IMG/VR virus record: IMGVR_UViG_3300024282_000001
Coordinates: 1-60,913 of that record
DNA: 60,913 nt
Source: a virus
Reading direction: 5' to 3' (one strand)
Shown: piece by piece, positions 37,701 to 44,296 of the stretch
How positions within the stretch are numbered: the first letter of the stretch is position 1
How the letters are laid out: each line of letters opens with the position of its first letter
Notes under the pieces: model-generated
What the model was told of the DNA's origin: nothing
What the model saw: the letters and a program-made list of their open reading frames with translations, nothing else
The model's database searches: none
Position numbers and translations under genes: made by a program

Positions 37701-38078
37701 GTAGCGGCCGTTAATCCGGTTGTTAGTGGATATGGTTCTAACGTAGCTTCGGTTCAAAATCAAACCAAACCTACAGTGCCTTCTGTCAATCAGTCTTTCG
37801 CTGGTTTTGACAGATCACCATCGCCTTCTTCACGAGAGATAGAGCAGCAAGTCATTGCAAATAAATCTATCATGAATGACAGAATGGATAGAGTCAGTAA
37901 GACTCTTGAATCGTCTCTTGCTGTACAAACAGAAATAAGAGATGCTGTGCTTAAGATTCTTCCACAAATCCTTATGAGAGATAAGAGCACATCTCAATCA
38001 GTTTCAAATAATGCTTCTCCAACAACTACTACAAAAGAAGCAACGAAACCTATTGTTAGCATGAGAAGATCAAACTAA
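31719..38078 (+). CDS. Giant virion protein with lytic transglycosylase domain, tape-measure-like (2119 aa)
   Basis: Residues about 1785-1930 form a lytic transglycosylase: catalytic E1805 in MTAIESGFKID, then SAVGLLQI and YLAHFLGPGGA. It would cut host peptidoglycan during DNA entry. The first 800 residues are helical and charged, and a Gly/Ala-rich hydrophobic stretch (about 1160-1290) ends in a probable membrane helix (WPVALTALGLTAAYYGY). Two internal duplications are visible: about 832-890 with 948-1005 (DVYVGDEKSP and DIYLKGEIDK modules), and about 1289-1455 with 1519-1640 (LSAVRFAQYGF and LQAIRFKLYGL). The position beside RNA polymerase genes matches phiKZ gp181. A tape-measure role is inferred from length. 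Confidence 0.88.
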   Translation: MASKINYQSKGDFNPSTDLDLPDFEFDVEKPKSNGEVVTGLGKTVARSAGNAIFSTNTLEQIIRRALPKSYGETLDYMSEASSNIKSLYNTAVKELRPANSQLKQSIRTILPNLKDKVPGSIADRLKEYSKVDSTYSSELSPEQQREQALMIELGNMFQSQAEQNHEGQVREDQREQLRQALDQVRHKDNLGQLNAIRVGIGRLTSYQDNVLANYQKKSLELQYRQYYATAEILKTLKQTQVENKAAYEGIITNTSLPEFVKLSASKRFKEMARNRFMEAGQDALFGRTDYIRKYMTNITNSLKEKIKQYAEAGNDMTDMLSMGTDMASMGSDMGMDFKDILAEQVGGFMGNEYVNSKIPGIRKLANKNKRIVRFGNKLAYGINNAPHLIKNSLNDYDKFKWMSDDLRNFLLETMPNIEGGVNMDVDKATSMMDVGYTSKGVNKSLTEVIPGLLSRIHREMYILRTGNENVGLLAYDFEKNKFADSKQLAKDIRRSMVSSDERKTISDKTNKLVRFLGKAGGGNLSDSQKKLLSDKLIEMSFRRRDTDFSALGMKSSTWGGGEDAKQLNNLFRNLFGYDGVDEMNNPIFKNKDIQAKAQNMITQSIQDLTGHLRDPRARIQNMVNLGQYDVLREAGLLNDANELDRNALYQEMLGEYETVQTPTGERRRRRRLNIKNDNRQFTTYNQSIGSQANSTESESVSVNRGMEELTESIKSTSIVPQANQMAASLLRIEQAINESILIQASKLSDKELDGLSAESRKRKGWWNKTLGEATKDTFSGVFNFGGSLFKHAKTVSKRLETILGRSASAGFNVGKKTFQMGAGILDKFLGDVYVGDEKSPRLTKAALKAGEYIDQKTGKIIKSFKDITGTVIDKTGSVLLDASEIENSFVKGNKLRALGSLVGNVGKFAFGELGSSLGRAAKIGSIAFSKFKSGSASIAKMIIPVKDIYLKGEIDKDPILFRWKMIKGYYFSKKTGKVIRHQNDIDGPVIEMKDGVETVVLTEEMINQGLVDSMGKEIRSLYMNAVGRLAKMGFAAGKTILSKAVKLAKGIGENLTAGASSLLKGLGSIFGGFTFMGKKNYEVNKSALDVQKAILKLLQERLPGRKKVFGDLDGDGIREGSYEDLQRKKSKAQQAKESLSSKMGSVPGLNIAGMFGGLTGAFGGIKNMFSKSPKEKESDDSLGVGDIAAGVAGGSVGGGILGKFGGKLASGAKLLGKGALGIGRLGLSALGMTGGAGLSAVTAGAGLLARGGAAALGLISWPVALTALGLTAAYYGYKQYKKKRIDTLSAVRFAQYGFDASEEEALQAVFGLEDGLQKYVEINAGKGKINEDKVDFEELISAFGVSLDDKKAYSKWKAWYEARFKPVFLGHMAVLRTSYPGVDIDSVDSKLDSQSKLKYLDATQLLGVDYGFVVSPFAGARVLKISVQGVKGAIEIARAKLQKEIKDKADYKPGLLETKARELTASALGAVGMKSAADKIMEPLLKKDKDDSVVKAVKQSIEASSSVSANYIQITKDRLSALQAIRFKLYGLTEMKREQVKALMDLEVSVFPLISFNDKSAEFTGNGVQVLDAVKSNFGISGYSSPRGYKWMSWFRKRFLPVYLNYLQAMKLATGKTTQGDGEAIIKPDQQISVANAMKSSVSPDGVSVWEVLDSPWEDLIVNTSPESVDLNMKALVEVSKAQVLGQVSKTANEQEKKIAAYKAANPPKPTGNIVKDTYNSAVNRFTNNTPYKSIDSSGRGVNAVGDFGSGVTIQHPGKGTGGDINKISMPAGSGYDNLKNTIAEVAKMVGVDNNLLTAMTAIESGFKIDARPIDKSGRLLSSAVGLLQIIDGTWNKLIEKYGAKYGIAPGTPKTDPRANLLLGAEYIRENVEFLKGKVGRALTNTDVYLAHFLGPGGAAKFLKADPSAVASQILPDAAKSNPSVFFDKETGRPFTVSEIYSTFTNKLSNRLSKLGISVQTQTASLKAPNSGLSEVKQTVVGEIAIPTPKVAAVAAVNPVVSGYGSNVASVQNQTKPTVPSVNQSFAGFDRSPSPSSREIEQQVIANKSIMNDRMDRVSKTLESSLAVQTEIRDAVLKILPQILMRDKSTSQSVSNNASPTTTTKEATKPIVSMRRSN

Positions 38079-38079
38079 A

Positions 38080-38109
38080 AAATGCGGGGAGGTTATCCTC
38101 CCTGCATTT
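38080..38109 (+). terminator. Hairpin after the transglycosylase gene
   Basis: A 13-bp stem (AAATGCGGGGAGG with its complement, one G-T pair) and a TTAT loop begins just after the stop codon. Confidence 0.75.
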
Positions 38110-38127
38110 ATCTTGCAAGGAAATAAA

Positions 38128-40068
38128 ATGGCTATCGATACTCAACTTCAGAGTAGAAAAATAAGAGACAGAGATTGGGTAAGACAATCTTTTTTAGTAG
38201 GTAGCGTAAACAATGACGGAGTCGCCACCTCTAATTTACAAGACATAGATAAGAAGAATAGATTTTTCAGCACTGCTTCTTTTAAATTTGTAGACACAAC
38301 GCCTGGCGGTAATTTAGCAATAAATCCACCACCACAATACTGTCGCAATGCCGACATAAAAAAGAAATCCATACTTGTTACCGCAAAGCCTCTAGGAAGG
38401 TACTATAGCGAGGCTATAGACGACAATAGTCGATTGATAAGTATGCGTATGGGAGTGGCTGATTTTAATTCACTGACGACGTTTTGGACAGGTTTCTATA
38501 ATTCAGAAATGGGAACCTTAGCAAGAACGGGGCGTCCTCGCGGTTTTGCTTTTACTGTTGGTCAAGCAATTGGTTTTATTGTACCGATGTTAAGTCTTCC
38601 ATTATTAGCTTTGAATTTAGCTGGTAATATTTATCGTTTCTTAACTAGTTCGCCTTCTTCAAGATTTTATTATCACAGACCAACCATGCATTTGTATTGG
38701 ACTGCTGTTAATACAATCTTAAATAACATTGCTGTTAATAAGGGTGTTATACCTCGAGTATTTGATGACGAGGCTAAAAAGAAGCTGGATAACACGTATT
38801 TGTTTAGTAAAGCAGATTATGAAAGATTTGCAAAACAAATGCCTGATTTGTTTCTAGATTCAGGCGGTATCTCAGCGTACGCAATAGCTACAAAAGCAAT
38901 GCGCAATTCTCTTAGAGTCCAGCAAAAGTTCAAAAGAATGATTGAGGATCAAGGAGAGTCGGTTAACATGGTGGAGCTGCTTGATAAAATAGAGAAAGAA
39001 GGTATTCAGCTCGACAATACAAAGTACATGGGTAACTATAAAGATTTCATTGATCGATGGATGAAGAGTGAATCAAGAGTAAGTAGTGATCCCAAAATTG
39101 ATGATAAAAGACAAGGTCAGCCAATAACTGAAGAAGAAGCACCGTCTTGGAAAGATTATCTAGACGCTGCCTTGAGTGACGGTGCTGAATTTGCAACTTT
39201 CCGAGTCGACGCTGATGGATCTATAAGCGAGTCTTTTAGTAATCAAACTGGACAGCCTGAGATTGCTGGTAAATTCAACAGCACGTCATCTAGCAGTAGA
39301 ATGACTACTTTTTCTTTGTCGGGTGGTAATTTAGGAGATGGTCCTATAGCTAGTATAGCTGAAACCGTGATGGGTGCCACTAAAGACTTCATTGCTGGTC
39401 TAGCTGATGGGGTTTCAGCATCAGGTCTTGCAAGCTTAGCGGGTGGGGCTTTTGTAGACATCCCCAATGTTTGGACTGGGTCAACAGCTCAATTACCTAG
39501 AATGAATTACACGATGTCGCTGACATCGCCTTACGGTAATAAGTTGTCTCAATTATTTAACATATACTTACCACTATCAATGATATTGGCTGCAGCACTA
39601 CCATTATCAACTGGTAGATCTTCATATACCAGTCCTTTCTTAATTGAGCTTTATGACAGAGGTAGAGCACAAACAAGACTAGGTATAGTTGACTCTCTAT
39701 CCATAACGAGAGGTACCGCTAACCTCCCATTTGATAACAGCGGTAATGCCATGGCAATCGATGTATCGTTTTCAGTGATCGATTTATCGACAGTTGTACA
39801 CATGCCAATTACAAGAGGATTTACTTTAACAAGTCCTATTGAGAGCATTTTTGCTGACGATACTTCATTTACTGATTACATGGCTATTTTAGGTGGATTA
39901 AGTATTCAGGAACAAATATACGCCACTGATAGATTTAAGATAGCGTTGACAAAGCAACTGGCTTCTATGAGAACATGGACTTCTGTTGCCAATGCAACCA
40001 TCTGGCTTAATACCACAGTACCTGGTAAATTACTAAGCACCTTTTACGCAGGTCTTAATAATAGATGA
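38128..40068 (+). CDS. Virion structural protein (646 aa)
   Basis: It follows the gp181-like gene and is probably a tail or baseplate protein (phiKZ gp182-like position). A hydrophobic stretch at about 155-185 (IGFIVPMLSLPLLALNLAG) could be a membrane-active or buried helix. The C-terminal 250 residues are beta-rich with Ser/Thr/Gly (GGNLGDGPIASIAETVMG, STGRSSYTSPFLIELYDRG). The frame is open from 38113, but the ATG at 38128 has an AAGGA 8 nt upstream and gives MAIDTQLQS, so I use it. It ends against a convergent palindrome. Confidence 0.7.
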   Translation: MAIDTQLQSRKIRDRDWVRQSFLVGSVNNDGVATSNLQDIDKKNRFFSTASFKFVDTTPGGNLAINPPPQYCRNADIKKKSILVTAKPLGRYYSEAIDDNSRLISMRMGVADFNSLTTFWTGFYNSEMGTLARTGRPRGFAFTVGQAIGFIVPMLSLPLLALNLAGNIYRFLTSSPSSRFYYHRPTMHLYWTAVNTILNNIAVNKGVIPRVFDDEAKKKLDNTYLFSKADYERFAKQMPDLFLDSGGISAYAIATKAMRNSLRVQQKFKRMIEDQGESVNMVELLDKIEKEGIQLDNTKYMGNYKDFIDRWMKSESRVSSDPKIDDKRQGQPITEEEAPSWKDYLDAALSDGAEFATFRVDADGSISESFSNQTGQPEIAGKFNSTSSSSRMTTFSLSGGNLGDGPIASIAETVMGATKDFIAGLADGVSASGLASLAGGAFVDIPNVWTGSTAQLPRMNYTMSLTSPYGNKLSQLFNIYLPLSMILAAALPLSTGRSSYTSPFLIELYDRGRAQTRLGIVDSLSITRGTANLPFDNSGNAMAIDVSFSVIDLSTVVHMPITRGFTLTSPIESIFADDTSFTDYMAILGGLSIQEQIYATDRFKIALTKQLASMRTWTSVANATIWLNTTVPGKLLSTFYAGLNNR

Positions 40069-40069
40069 C

Positions 40070-40101
40070 GGCATAAAGAGGGGAATTCCCCTCTTTATGC
40101 C
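40070..40101. terminator. 32-bp perfect palindrome, copy of the main family
   Basis: GGCATAAAGAGGGG-AATT-complement, identical to the copies at 54861 and 58455. It exactly fills the gap between two convergent genes. Confidence 0.88.
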
Positions 40102-41229
40102 TTAAAGATTGTTTGCGAGATTGACAAGAAGTTTCTCACCTATTTTTGCAAGCAATCTCGGATCTGCTGTTTTCTTCTTAACTGGAGGATTATAGGCATT
40201 AGCCATTCTGGCTCTTATCCCTACAGCTGGGAAAAACCTAGCGATTTCAGCTTCTACAGTCGTTTGATTTCCGTAATGTAGAATGAGTGCGTAGTTTTTT
40301 CTTCTATCAAAATCAGATTCGGACTTTATACCGCGAAGAATAATGTCTTTAAAAGCCTGACTGCTTTTCTGCAATTTTACAATCGACATTCCTGTTATTT
40401 CATTACCTGGAACGTATCCGTTTTTATGCACATGCACGTCCCAGTTTGAATTTGCAGCAGACAATATTCCTAAGACTGCATGATAGTCTACATTCTGATC
40501 AAAAATATCAGTTAACTTCTTATAACCAAACGCACCTGCTAAATCTTGAGCAAAGTTAGGATATATGAAATCTAGTGATTTACCTAATTGCCCGTTAGCA
40601 AATGTAGATAATGAAGTTAGATCACTATTTTTGATCATGTCTGGGAATGAATTTTTGAGAACTCTATTTAGAATTCTGCCAGACATTCCGTTTGTCAATT
40701 GTGGTAGTAAACCATTGAGTCCTAGAGAATATGCTTCTCTAGCTATACCGCTTACAAGACCAGCAACGGCGTCCTCATCGACAATTTCGTAAAGAGGAGA
40801 TTTAACGTAATCGTTAACGAATTTACCAACTGCATTTAATCCAGGTATATCAGCGTCTTTAACATACTGGACAATGCCGTTTATCTTAACTCCAACTTCA
40901 CCAAAATCCTCAAAGCTAGATATTACCTTTTCTTTTGCATCTTTGCTAAGATCTCTGAAAGAACTGGTAATGCTTTTAGAAGAAGTGACAAGTCTTAAAG
41001 CAAGAGCGTCTTTATCGACAGTAACTCCAGTCTTTGTTACAGACAAGAGCTTTCCAACTTCAGCATTTTGAATACCAGACAATAACGTTTTAACGTCAAG
41101 TCCTGCTTTACTACTGATTTCTTGAATACTGGTTATTACTTTTTTACTGTCGACTTTATAGATGTCAGCCGCAGCTAACTGATCTCTTGGACCAGTGCTA
41201 AATATTGGTTGTACTAAAGGTTGTGACAT
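40102..41229 (-). CDS. Virion-associated protein (375 aa)
   Basis: I recognise no enzyme motif. The chain is helical in the N-terminal two thirds (VITSIQEISSKAGLDVKTLL) with a mixed C-terminal domain (WDVHVHKNGYVPGNEITGMS) and a basic tail. Genes of this sort beside the gp181-like gene in phiKZ relatives are tail or head components, so a virion role is likely but not shown. The only neighbour downstream is the convergent 646-aa gene. Upstream is the small membrane gene at 41251. Confidence 0.65.
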   Translation of the reverse strand: MSQPLVQPIFSTGPRDQLAAADIYKVDSKKVITSIQEISSKAGLDVKTLLSGIQNAEVGKLLSVTKTGVTVDKDALALRLVTSSKSITSSFRDLSKDAKEKVISSFEDFGEVGVKINGIVQYVKDADIPGLNAVGKFVNDYVKSPLYEIVDEDAVAGLVSGIAREAYSLGLNGLLPQLTNGMSGRILNRVLKNSFPDMIKNSDLTSLSTFANGQLGKSLDFIYPNFAQDLAGAFGYKKLTDIFDQNVDYHAVLGILSAANSNWDVHVHKNGYVPGNEITGMSIVKLQKSSQAFKDIILRGIKSESDFDRRKNYALILHYGNQTTVEAEIARFFPAVGIRARMANAYNPPVKKKTADPRLLAKIGEKLLVNLANNL

Positions 41230-41250
41230 TTTTAGTCCCGATTAACTTTA

Positions 41251-41424
41251 CTACATCATATCGTTCGAATCCGGATTAAGAACTTTATGCAGTATAATCA
41301 GAAACATTAAACAAACATCAGCAATTATTTTAACCAAGAACAAACTACCAATAATAGTAATAATCGAAATCCCAATTGCTAAATTGATACATGCTCTCAG
41401 AATATCAGTTATCAGATTAAACAA
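41251..41424 (-). CDS. Small two-helix membrane protein, TTG start (57 aa)
   Basis: This short frame fills the gap between the 375-aa gene and the PGDYG-like gene. It starts with TTG at 41424, overlapping the previous stop by 8 bp, with GGTAGGG upstream on the minus strand. The product has two hydrophobic segments (INLAIGISIITIIGSLFLV and IIADVCLMFLIIL) and a polar end (NPDSNDMM). Two membrane helices in 57 residues fit a holin-like, antiholin or superinfection protein, but no family is recognised. Confidence 0.55.
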   Translation of the reverse strand: MFNLITDILRACINLAIGISIITIIGSLFLVKIIADVCLMFLIILHKVLNPDSNDMM

Positions 41425-41827
41425 TCTTTATCCCTACCTTATTTAGAAAATCAGCAACAACAACAGATATCCTTAAGGAAATACTTTTGGAAGTATTGAT
41501 TGGTTTTAATTCCTCTTCCACCTTGCTTAACAAGAGTGAGACATCTGTATTTGTGTAGTTTATCTTTCTTCTGTACTTCTTACGAAACTCATCGTCGCTA
41601 CCGTAGGATAGGTTATCACCATTAATAACCAACCACATACCTGGTTCTATCGTTATTTTCTCTTTATTGAAAAAGAATTTAATTAGATTCTGCTCAACCC
41701 CATAGAAGATATAAGGTCTTTCAACGTTTGTGTTGTTTTTTAGAAAATCTAATACTTGTTCAGGATTTGATCCCGTCGAATCAAATTTAACTGCCAAGAC
41801 TTGTACTGGTATTGTTTCGAATTGCAT
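41417..41827 (-). CDS. PGDYG-like small phage protein (136 aa)
   Basis: This is a common small phage protein type, shown by the pattern of a beta start (VQVLAVKFD), a helix that counts residues (EQVLDFLKNN), a strand with Lys, then EPGMWLVINGDN and a final EFRKKY. The last part corresponds to the PGD(Y/W)xV and E-F-xx-KY motifs of the PGDYG family, of unknown function. I start at the ATG at 41827 because the longer frame to 41914 runs through a hairpin and a 13-base A/T run. It overlaps the next small gene. Confidence 0.7.
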   Translation of the reverse strand: MQFETIPVQVLAVKFDSTGSNPEQVLDFLKNNTNVERPYIFYGVEQNLIKFFFNKEKITIEPGMWLVINGDNLSYGSDDEFRKKYRRKINYTNTDVSLLLSKVEEELKPINTSKSISLRISVVVADFLNKVGIKIV

Positions 41828-41868
41828 TTTAGTATTTATAATCAAAAAAAAAAAAATAATAAAGAAAA

Positions 41869-41900
41869 ATATAGGACTGTGAGAAATCACAGTCCTATAT
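41869..41900. terminator. Hairpin after the NADAR-like gene
   Basis: A 14-bp perfect stem (ATATAGGACTGTGA and complement) with a GAAA loop. On the minus strand it is followed by ATTTTTC and a 13-base T run (41844-41856), the best classical intrinsic terminator in the window. It overlaps the end of the NADAR-like gene. Confidence 0.88.
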
Positions 41901-42438
41901 ATCTCATTTTGCATTCATTCCAATAAGACGGAGTCGTCTTTGTTTTTAAACATTTTCTTATATCTTCCAGTCCTTCTACTAACCAGTCACAATCCTTAAC
42001 AGGAATGATGTGGTTTTTAGACTCACCAGTTTTCTTATCTTGGTATTCGATAACGTAATGATGAGTAAAAGGTAAATCTGATAGACATAGCAATTCTCTC
42101 AGCTTTTTATTCTGTAGAATTTTTTGACAATTCGCATAAAGGATATCTTCCTTAAAGAAAGGTATCTCGTGCTTTTGAAATGTCTTTCCAAGCTGCTTGG
42201 CTTTATAACCGTGCAGCTGTCTAAGATGTTCTATTCCGTCTTGGATGTGTCCGTACGGGGCTCCGGATTTTAAATAATACCAGAACCCCTCCATAGATTG
42301 AAATGGTCCGAAGTAGGGATGCGTGAATGGTGATTTGTCAAAGTGCGACAACATTCGACCCAACTCAGTCTTTCCCTTACTGTAAACATTAATATGGTTT
42401 ATACCATCCCTGTCTACAGTTATTTCGGAATCAACCAT
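41887..42438 (-). CDS. NADAR-like (NAD/ADP-ribose) protein (183 aa)
   Basis: The pattern INVYSKGKTELGRMLSHF (about residues 16-33), FQSMEGFWYYLKSG (46-59), HGYKAKQLGK (76-85), and a helix of the type FKEDILYANCQKILQNKKL then RELLCL (95-119) matches the NADAR/YbiA layout. There the SVE/SME segment carries a catalytic Glu (here E50). NADAR enzymes remove ADP-ribose from DNA bases, and T4-type phages carry one (AdfN) against DarTG. The frame extends to 42657, but the ATG at 42438 overlaps the upstream stop by 8 bp (ATGGTTGA), which fits coupled translation. Activity is inferred. Confidence 0.75.
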   Translation of the reverse strand: MVDSEITVDRDGINHINVYSKGKTELGRMLSHFDKSPFTHPYFGPFQSMEGFWYYLKSGAPYGHIQDGIEHLRQLHGYKAKQLGKTFQKHEIPFFKEDILYANCQKILQNKKLRELLCLSDLPFTHHYVIEYQDKKTGESKNHIIPVKDCDWLVEGLEDIRKCLKTKTTPSYWNECKMRYIGL

Positions 42439-43078
42439 AGTGGACACCAACAGTTGTGCTGGTTGATTCATTAGCCGCCGGGCTGTCGCTGAACGTCTCG
42501 ACTGGACTAGTCGTTTTATCAATATCAACTTGTTCCAAGATGATTTGATTAATCTTAGGTTGTTCAACCTCAGGTTTCTGTTCGTTGTTTTCTTTAGTAG
42601 AGTAATCCGTGGTAATTGGATTGAGATATTTCTTCTCAGCCTTTTCAATCTCATCAATGATCGGGAAGGCTTTTGGTTCTTGATATGCTGTATTGACGTC
42701 TACCAAGTGAGATACTTCTACAATTTTGTTATTCTCGAACTGAGCAACGATGATGATGCGGAAGCGTTTTACTTTCAAAAACATCATTGCTTTAACAAAG
42801 ACTTTCCAAGTCATTGTTTTTCTTAGGAATTCTTTATTTAGATTACCGCGTATGCTGGCAATGTCTCTTGGATTGTTTCGATGAATTGCTTCACGTAGAG
42901 CATAATCTTTGATATAAGTATACCAAAGCTCATGTCCCATACCCATTGACAATACTAGCTCTTTGAATAAAGTAGTCAGAACTGTCGGAATGGAGCTAGA
43001 CTTACCAACACCGCGATCTGGATTATGCAGTAGATCACGAAGGGTTTGTTGTTGGAATTTCTTCTTTGCTCGAAACAT
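42431..43078 (-). CDS. Unknown protein with acidic C-terminal tail (215 aa)
   Basis: A basic N-terminal domain (MFRAKKKFQQQTLRDLLHN, KEFLRKTMTWKVFVKAMMFLKVKRFRIIIVAQF) is followed by 80 residues of acidic and Ser/Thr-rich linker. No family is recognised. It overlaps the NADAR-like gene by 8 bp, so the two products may act together. It could be a DNA- or RNA-binding partner because of the basic domain, but this is a guess. Confidence 0.65.
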   Translation of the reverse strand: MFRAKKKFQQQTLRDLLHNPDRGVGKSSSIPTVLTTLFKELVLSMGMGHELWYTYIKDYALREAIHRNNPRDIASIRGNLNKEFLRKTMTWKVFVKAMMFLKVKRFRIIIVAQFENNKIVEVSHLVDVNTAYQEPKAFPIIDEIEKAEKKYLNPITTDYSTKENNEQKPEVEQPKINQIILEQVDIDKTTSPVETFSDSPAANESTSTTVGVHYG

Positions 43079-43112
43079 TTTAGCTTCCTTAATAAGACGA
43101 CTAAAGAGTTTA

Positions 43113-43691
43113 TTACTGATTTGTCGAACAATAAACTATTCCTCTAACTATGCTTGTTAGAGAAATAATCACTGGAGATAGCGTTCGTAGATTGTGTTCT
43201 TCAACTCCATATTCTACATCGTTATAGTTAGCTATACACTCTGTGAAATTTTCAATCGATTTTACAAGTTCCGGTAGTTTACTACTTGGAATATATCTGC
43301 CAGAACCATCGATAAATAGTAAATCGAGATATTGATTTTCTATTTTAACATTATACCTTATTGCATCGTAGGTGGTATATTCAATAATCGAACTTGTTAT
43401 TGCGTTTAGTTTGCTAATTAGCTCTGTAAAGTTATTTGAAAAAGTTAGAACCATCAAGATGGATCCTTTCTTAGGATCGTAGTTTTTCAGATCTACACTT
43501 GATAGCGATTCTACAGCTTTTACCAAATCTTCTTTCTTTTGATAATTAGTATATTCGATTGGTGAGCTTTGCGATTCTACATATACACCACTTTCTCTGT
43601 AAGGAGTTGGAAGTATAAGATTCGTCACAAAATTGAAAAATGATTGTTTAAAAATTGCGATCATTTTTGCTAAATTAAAGGTTGTACTCAT
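43113..43691 (-). CDS. Unknown protein (192 aa)
   Basis: The N-terminal segment is amphipathic and hydrophobic (IAIFKQSFFNFVTNLILPTP). The rest is mixed alpha/beta (KGSILMVLTFSNNFTELISKL, YLDLLFIDGSGRY) and ends in a hydrophobic strand. No motif is seen. It is the first gene of the minus-strand operon that continues to the NADAR-like gene, and is divergent from the 158-aa gene. Confidence 0.6.
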   Translation of the reverse strand: MSTTFNLAKMIAIFKQSFFNFVTNLILPTPYRESGVYVESQSSPIEYTNYQKKEDLVKAVESLSSVDLKNYDPKKGSILMVLTFSNNFTELISKLNAITSSIIEYTTYDAIRYNVKIENQYLDLLFIDGSGRYIPSSKLPELVKSIENFTECIANYNDVEYGVEEHNLRTLSPVIISLTSIVRGIVYCSTNQ

Positions 43692-43718
43692 GTTTTATAC
43701 ATTTAATGTGAATGTCGA

Positions 43719-43740
43719 TCATGTGCTACATACTACATGA
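43719..43740. promoter_or_regulatory. Inverted repeat in divergent promoter region
   Basis: TCATGT and ACATGA are separated by 10 nt, centred between divergent genes starting at 43691 and 43788. TATG occurs at 43744-43747. It could be an operator, or facing promoter elements. Confidence 0.4.
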
Positions 43741-43787
43741 GTGATATGTAACTATATACTTTTGTATTATAAGAATTGGAAAAAATC

Positions 43788-44264
43788 ATGTCTGTTAATA
43801 ACGAAATCGCCAATATGGAAGTATTAGACGATGATCAAGCGCTAGCTTTTACACAGAAAGCTAGAAGAAAGATTGTTAGTAAAATATTGGAAAAGGGAGA
43901 AATCCCTGAGGATAAAGGGGAACAAATAATGTTACTTCAAGCTCTAGACGGAATGGATAGAGCTGCTCTAGGTAATAAGAGAATTAAAGCAGATGAGAAG
44001 GCCAGCGACGCTCTTGGTGATTCGTCTGCTCTTATAGCGCAAATGCTCACTCAAATGGCAGGTAATGTTAAACTTGTTAAGTCTGAAGATATAGTTGATG
44101 TGGACGCAAAAGACATAACTGCTCCCGCTTTACCAGATACAATTCCTGATCCGATACTGGTGCCTGGAGAAACAACCATAGGCGCTCCACAATTAGATTA
44201 TGATTCATTCATGAACAGCATGAACGGTAGAGAAATTCCTCAACTTACTGATGACGATCAATAA
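43788..44264 (+). CDS. Unknown acidic protein (158 aa)
   Basis: Two helical segments (ALAFTQKARRKIVSKIL and EQIMLLQALDGMDRAALG) precede a long acidic, Pro-rich and probably disordered tail (DVDAKDITAPALPDTIPDPI). The KRIKADEKASDALGDSSALIAQML helix resembles small phage proteins that sit near packaging genes. A small-terminase or scaffold role cannot be excluded but is not supported by any motif. The first in-frame start codon is a TTG at 43776; the ATG at 43788 is preferred. Confidence 0.6.
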   Translation: MSVNNEIANMEVLDDDQALAFTQKARRKIVSKILEKGEIPEDKGEQIMLLQALDGMDRAALGNKRIKADEKASDALGDSSALIAQMLTQMAGNVKLVKSEDIVDVDAKDITAPALPDTIPDPILVPGETTIGAPQLDYDSFMNSMNGREIPQLTDDDQ

Positions 44265-44296
44265 GGCATAAAGAGGGGAATTCCCCTCTTTATGCT
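44265..44296. terminator. Palindrome of the main family
   Basis: A 30-bp perfect palindrome (GCATAAAGAGGGG-AATT-complement) overlaps the stop codon of the minus-strand gene and directly follows the plus-strand stop. Confidence 0.85.

Noticed and set aside
32588-37990. Many open frames on the minus strand within the 2119-aa gene
   Set aside because: They are shadows of a continuous plus-strand gene, with low-complexity products and no ribosome-binding sites.
41828-41914. Hydrophobic N-terminal extension of the PGDYG-like frame, looking like a signal or membrane helix
   Set aside because: It is a translation of the terminator hairpin and a poly-T run on the minus strand, not a real membrane segment.
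42439-42657. N-terminal extension of the NADAR-like frame
   Set aside because: It runs over the 215-aa gene, is Arg/Lys-rich nonsense-like sequence, and an ATG with an 8-bp overlap gives the natural start.
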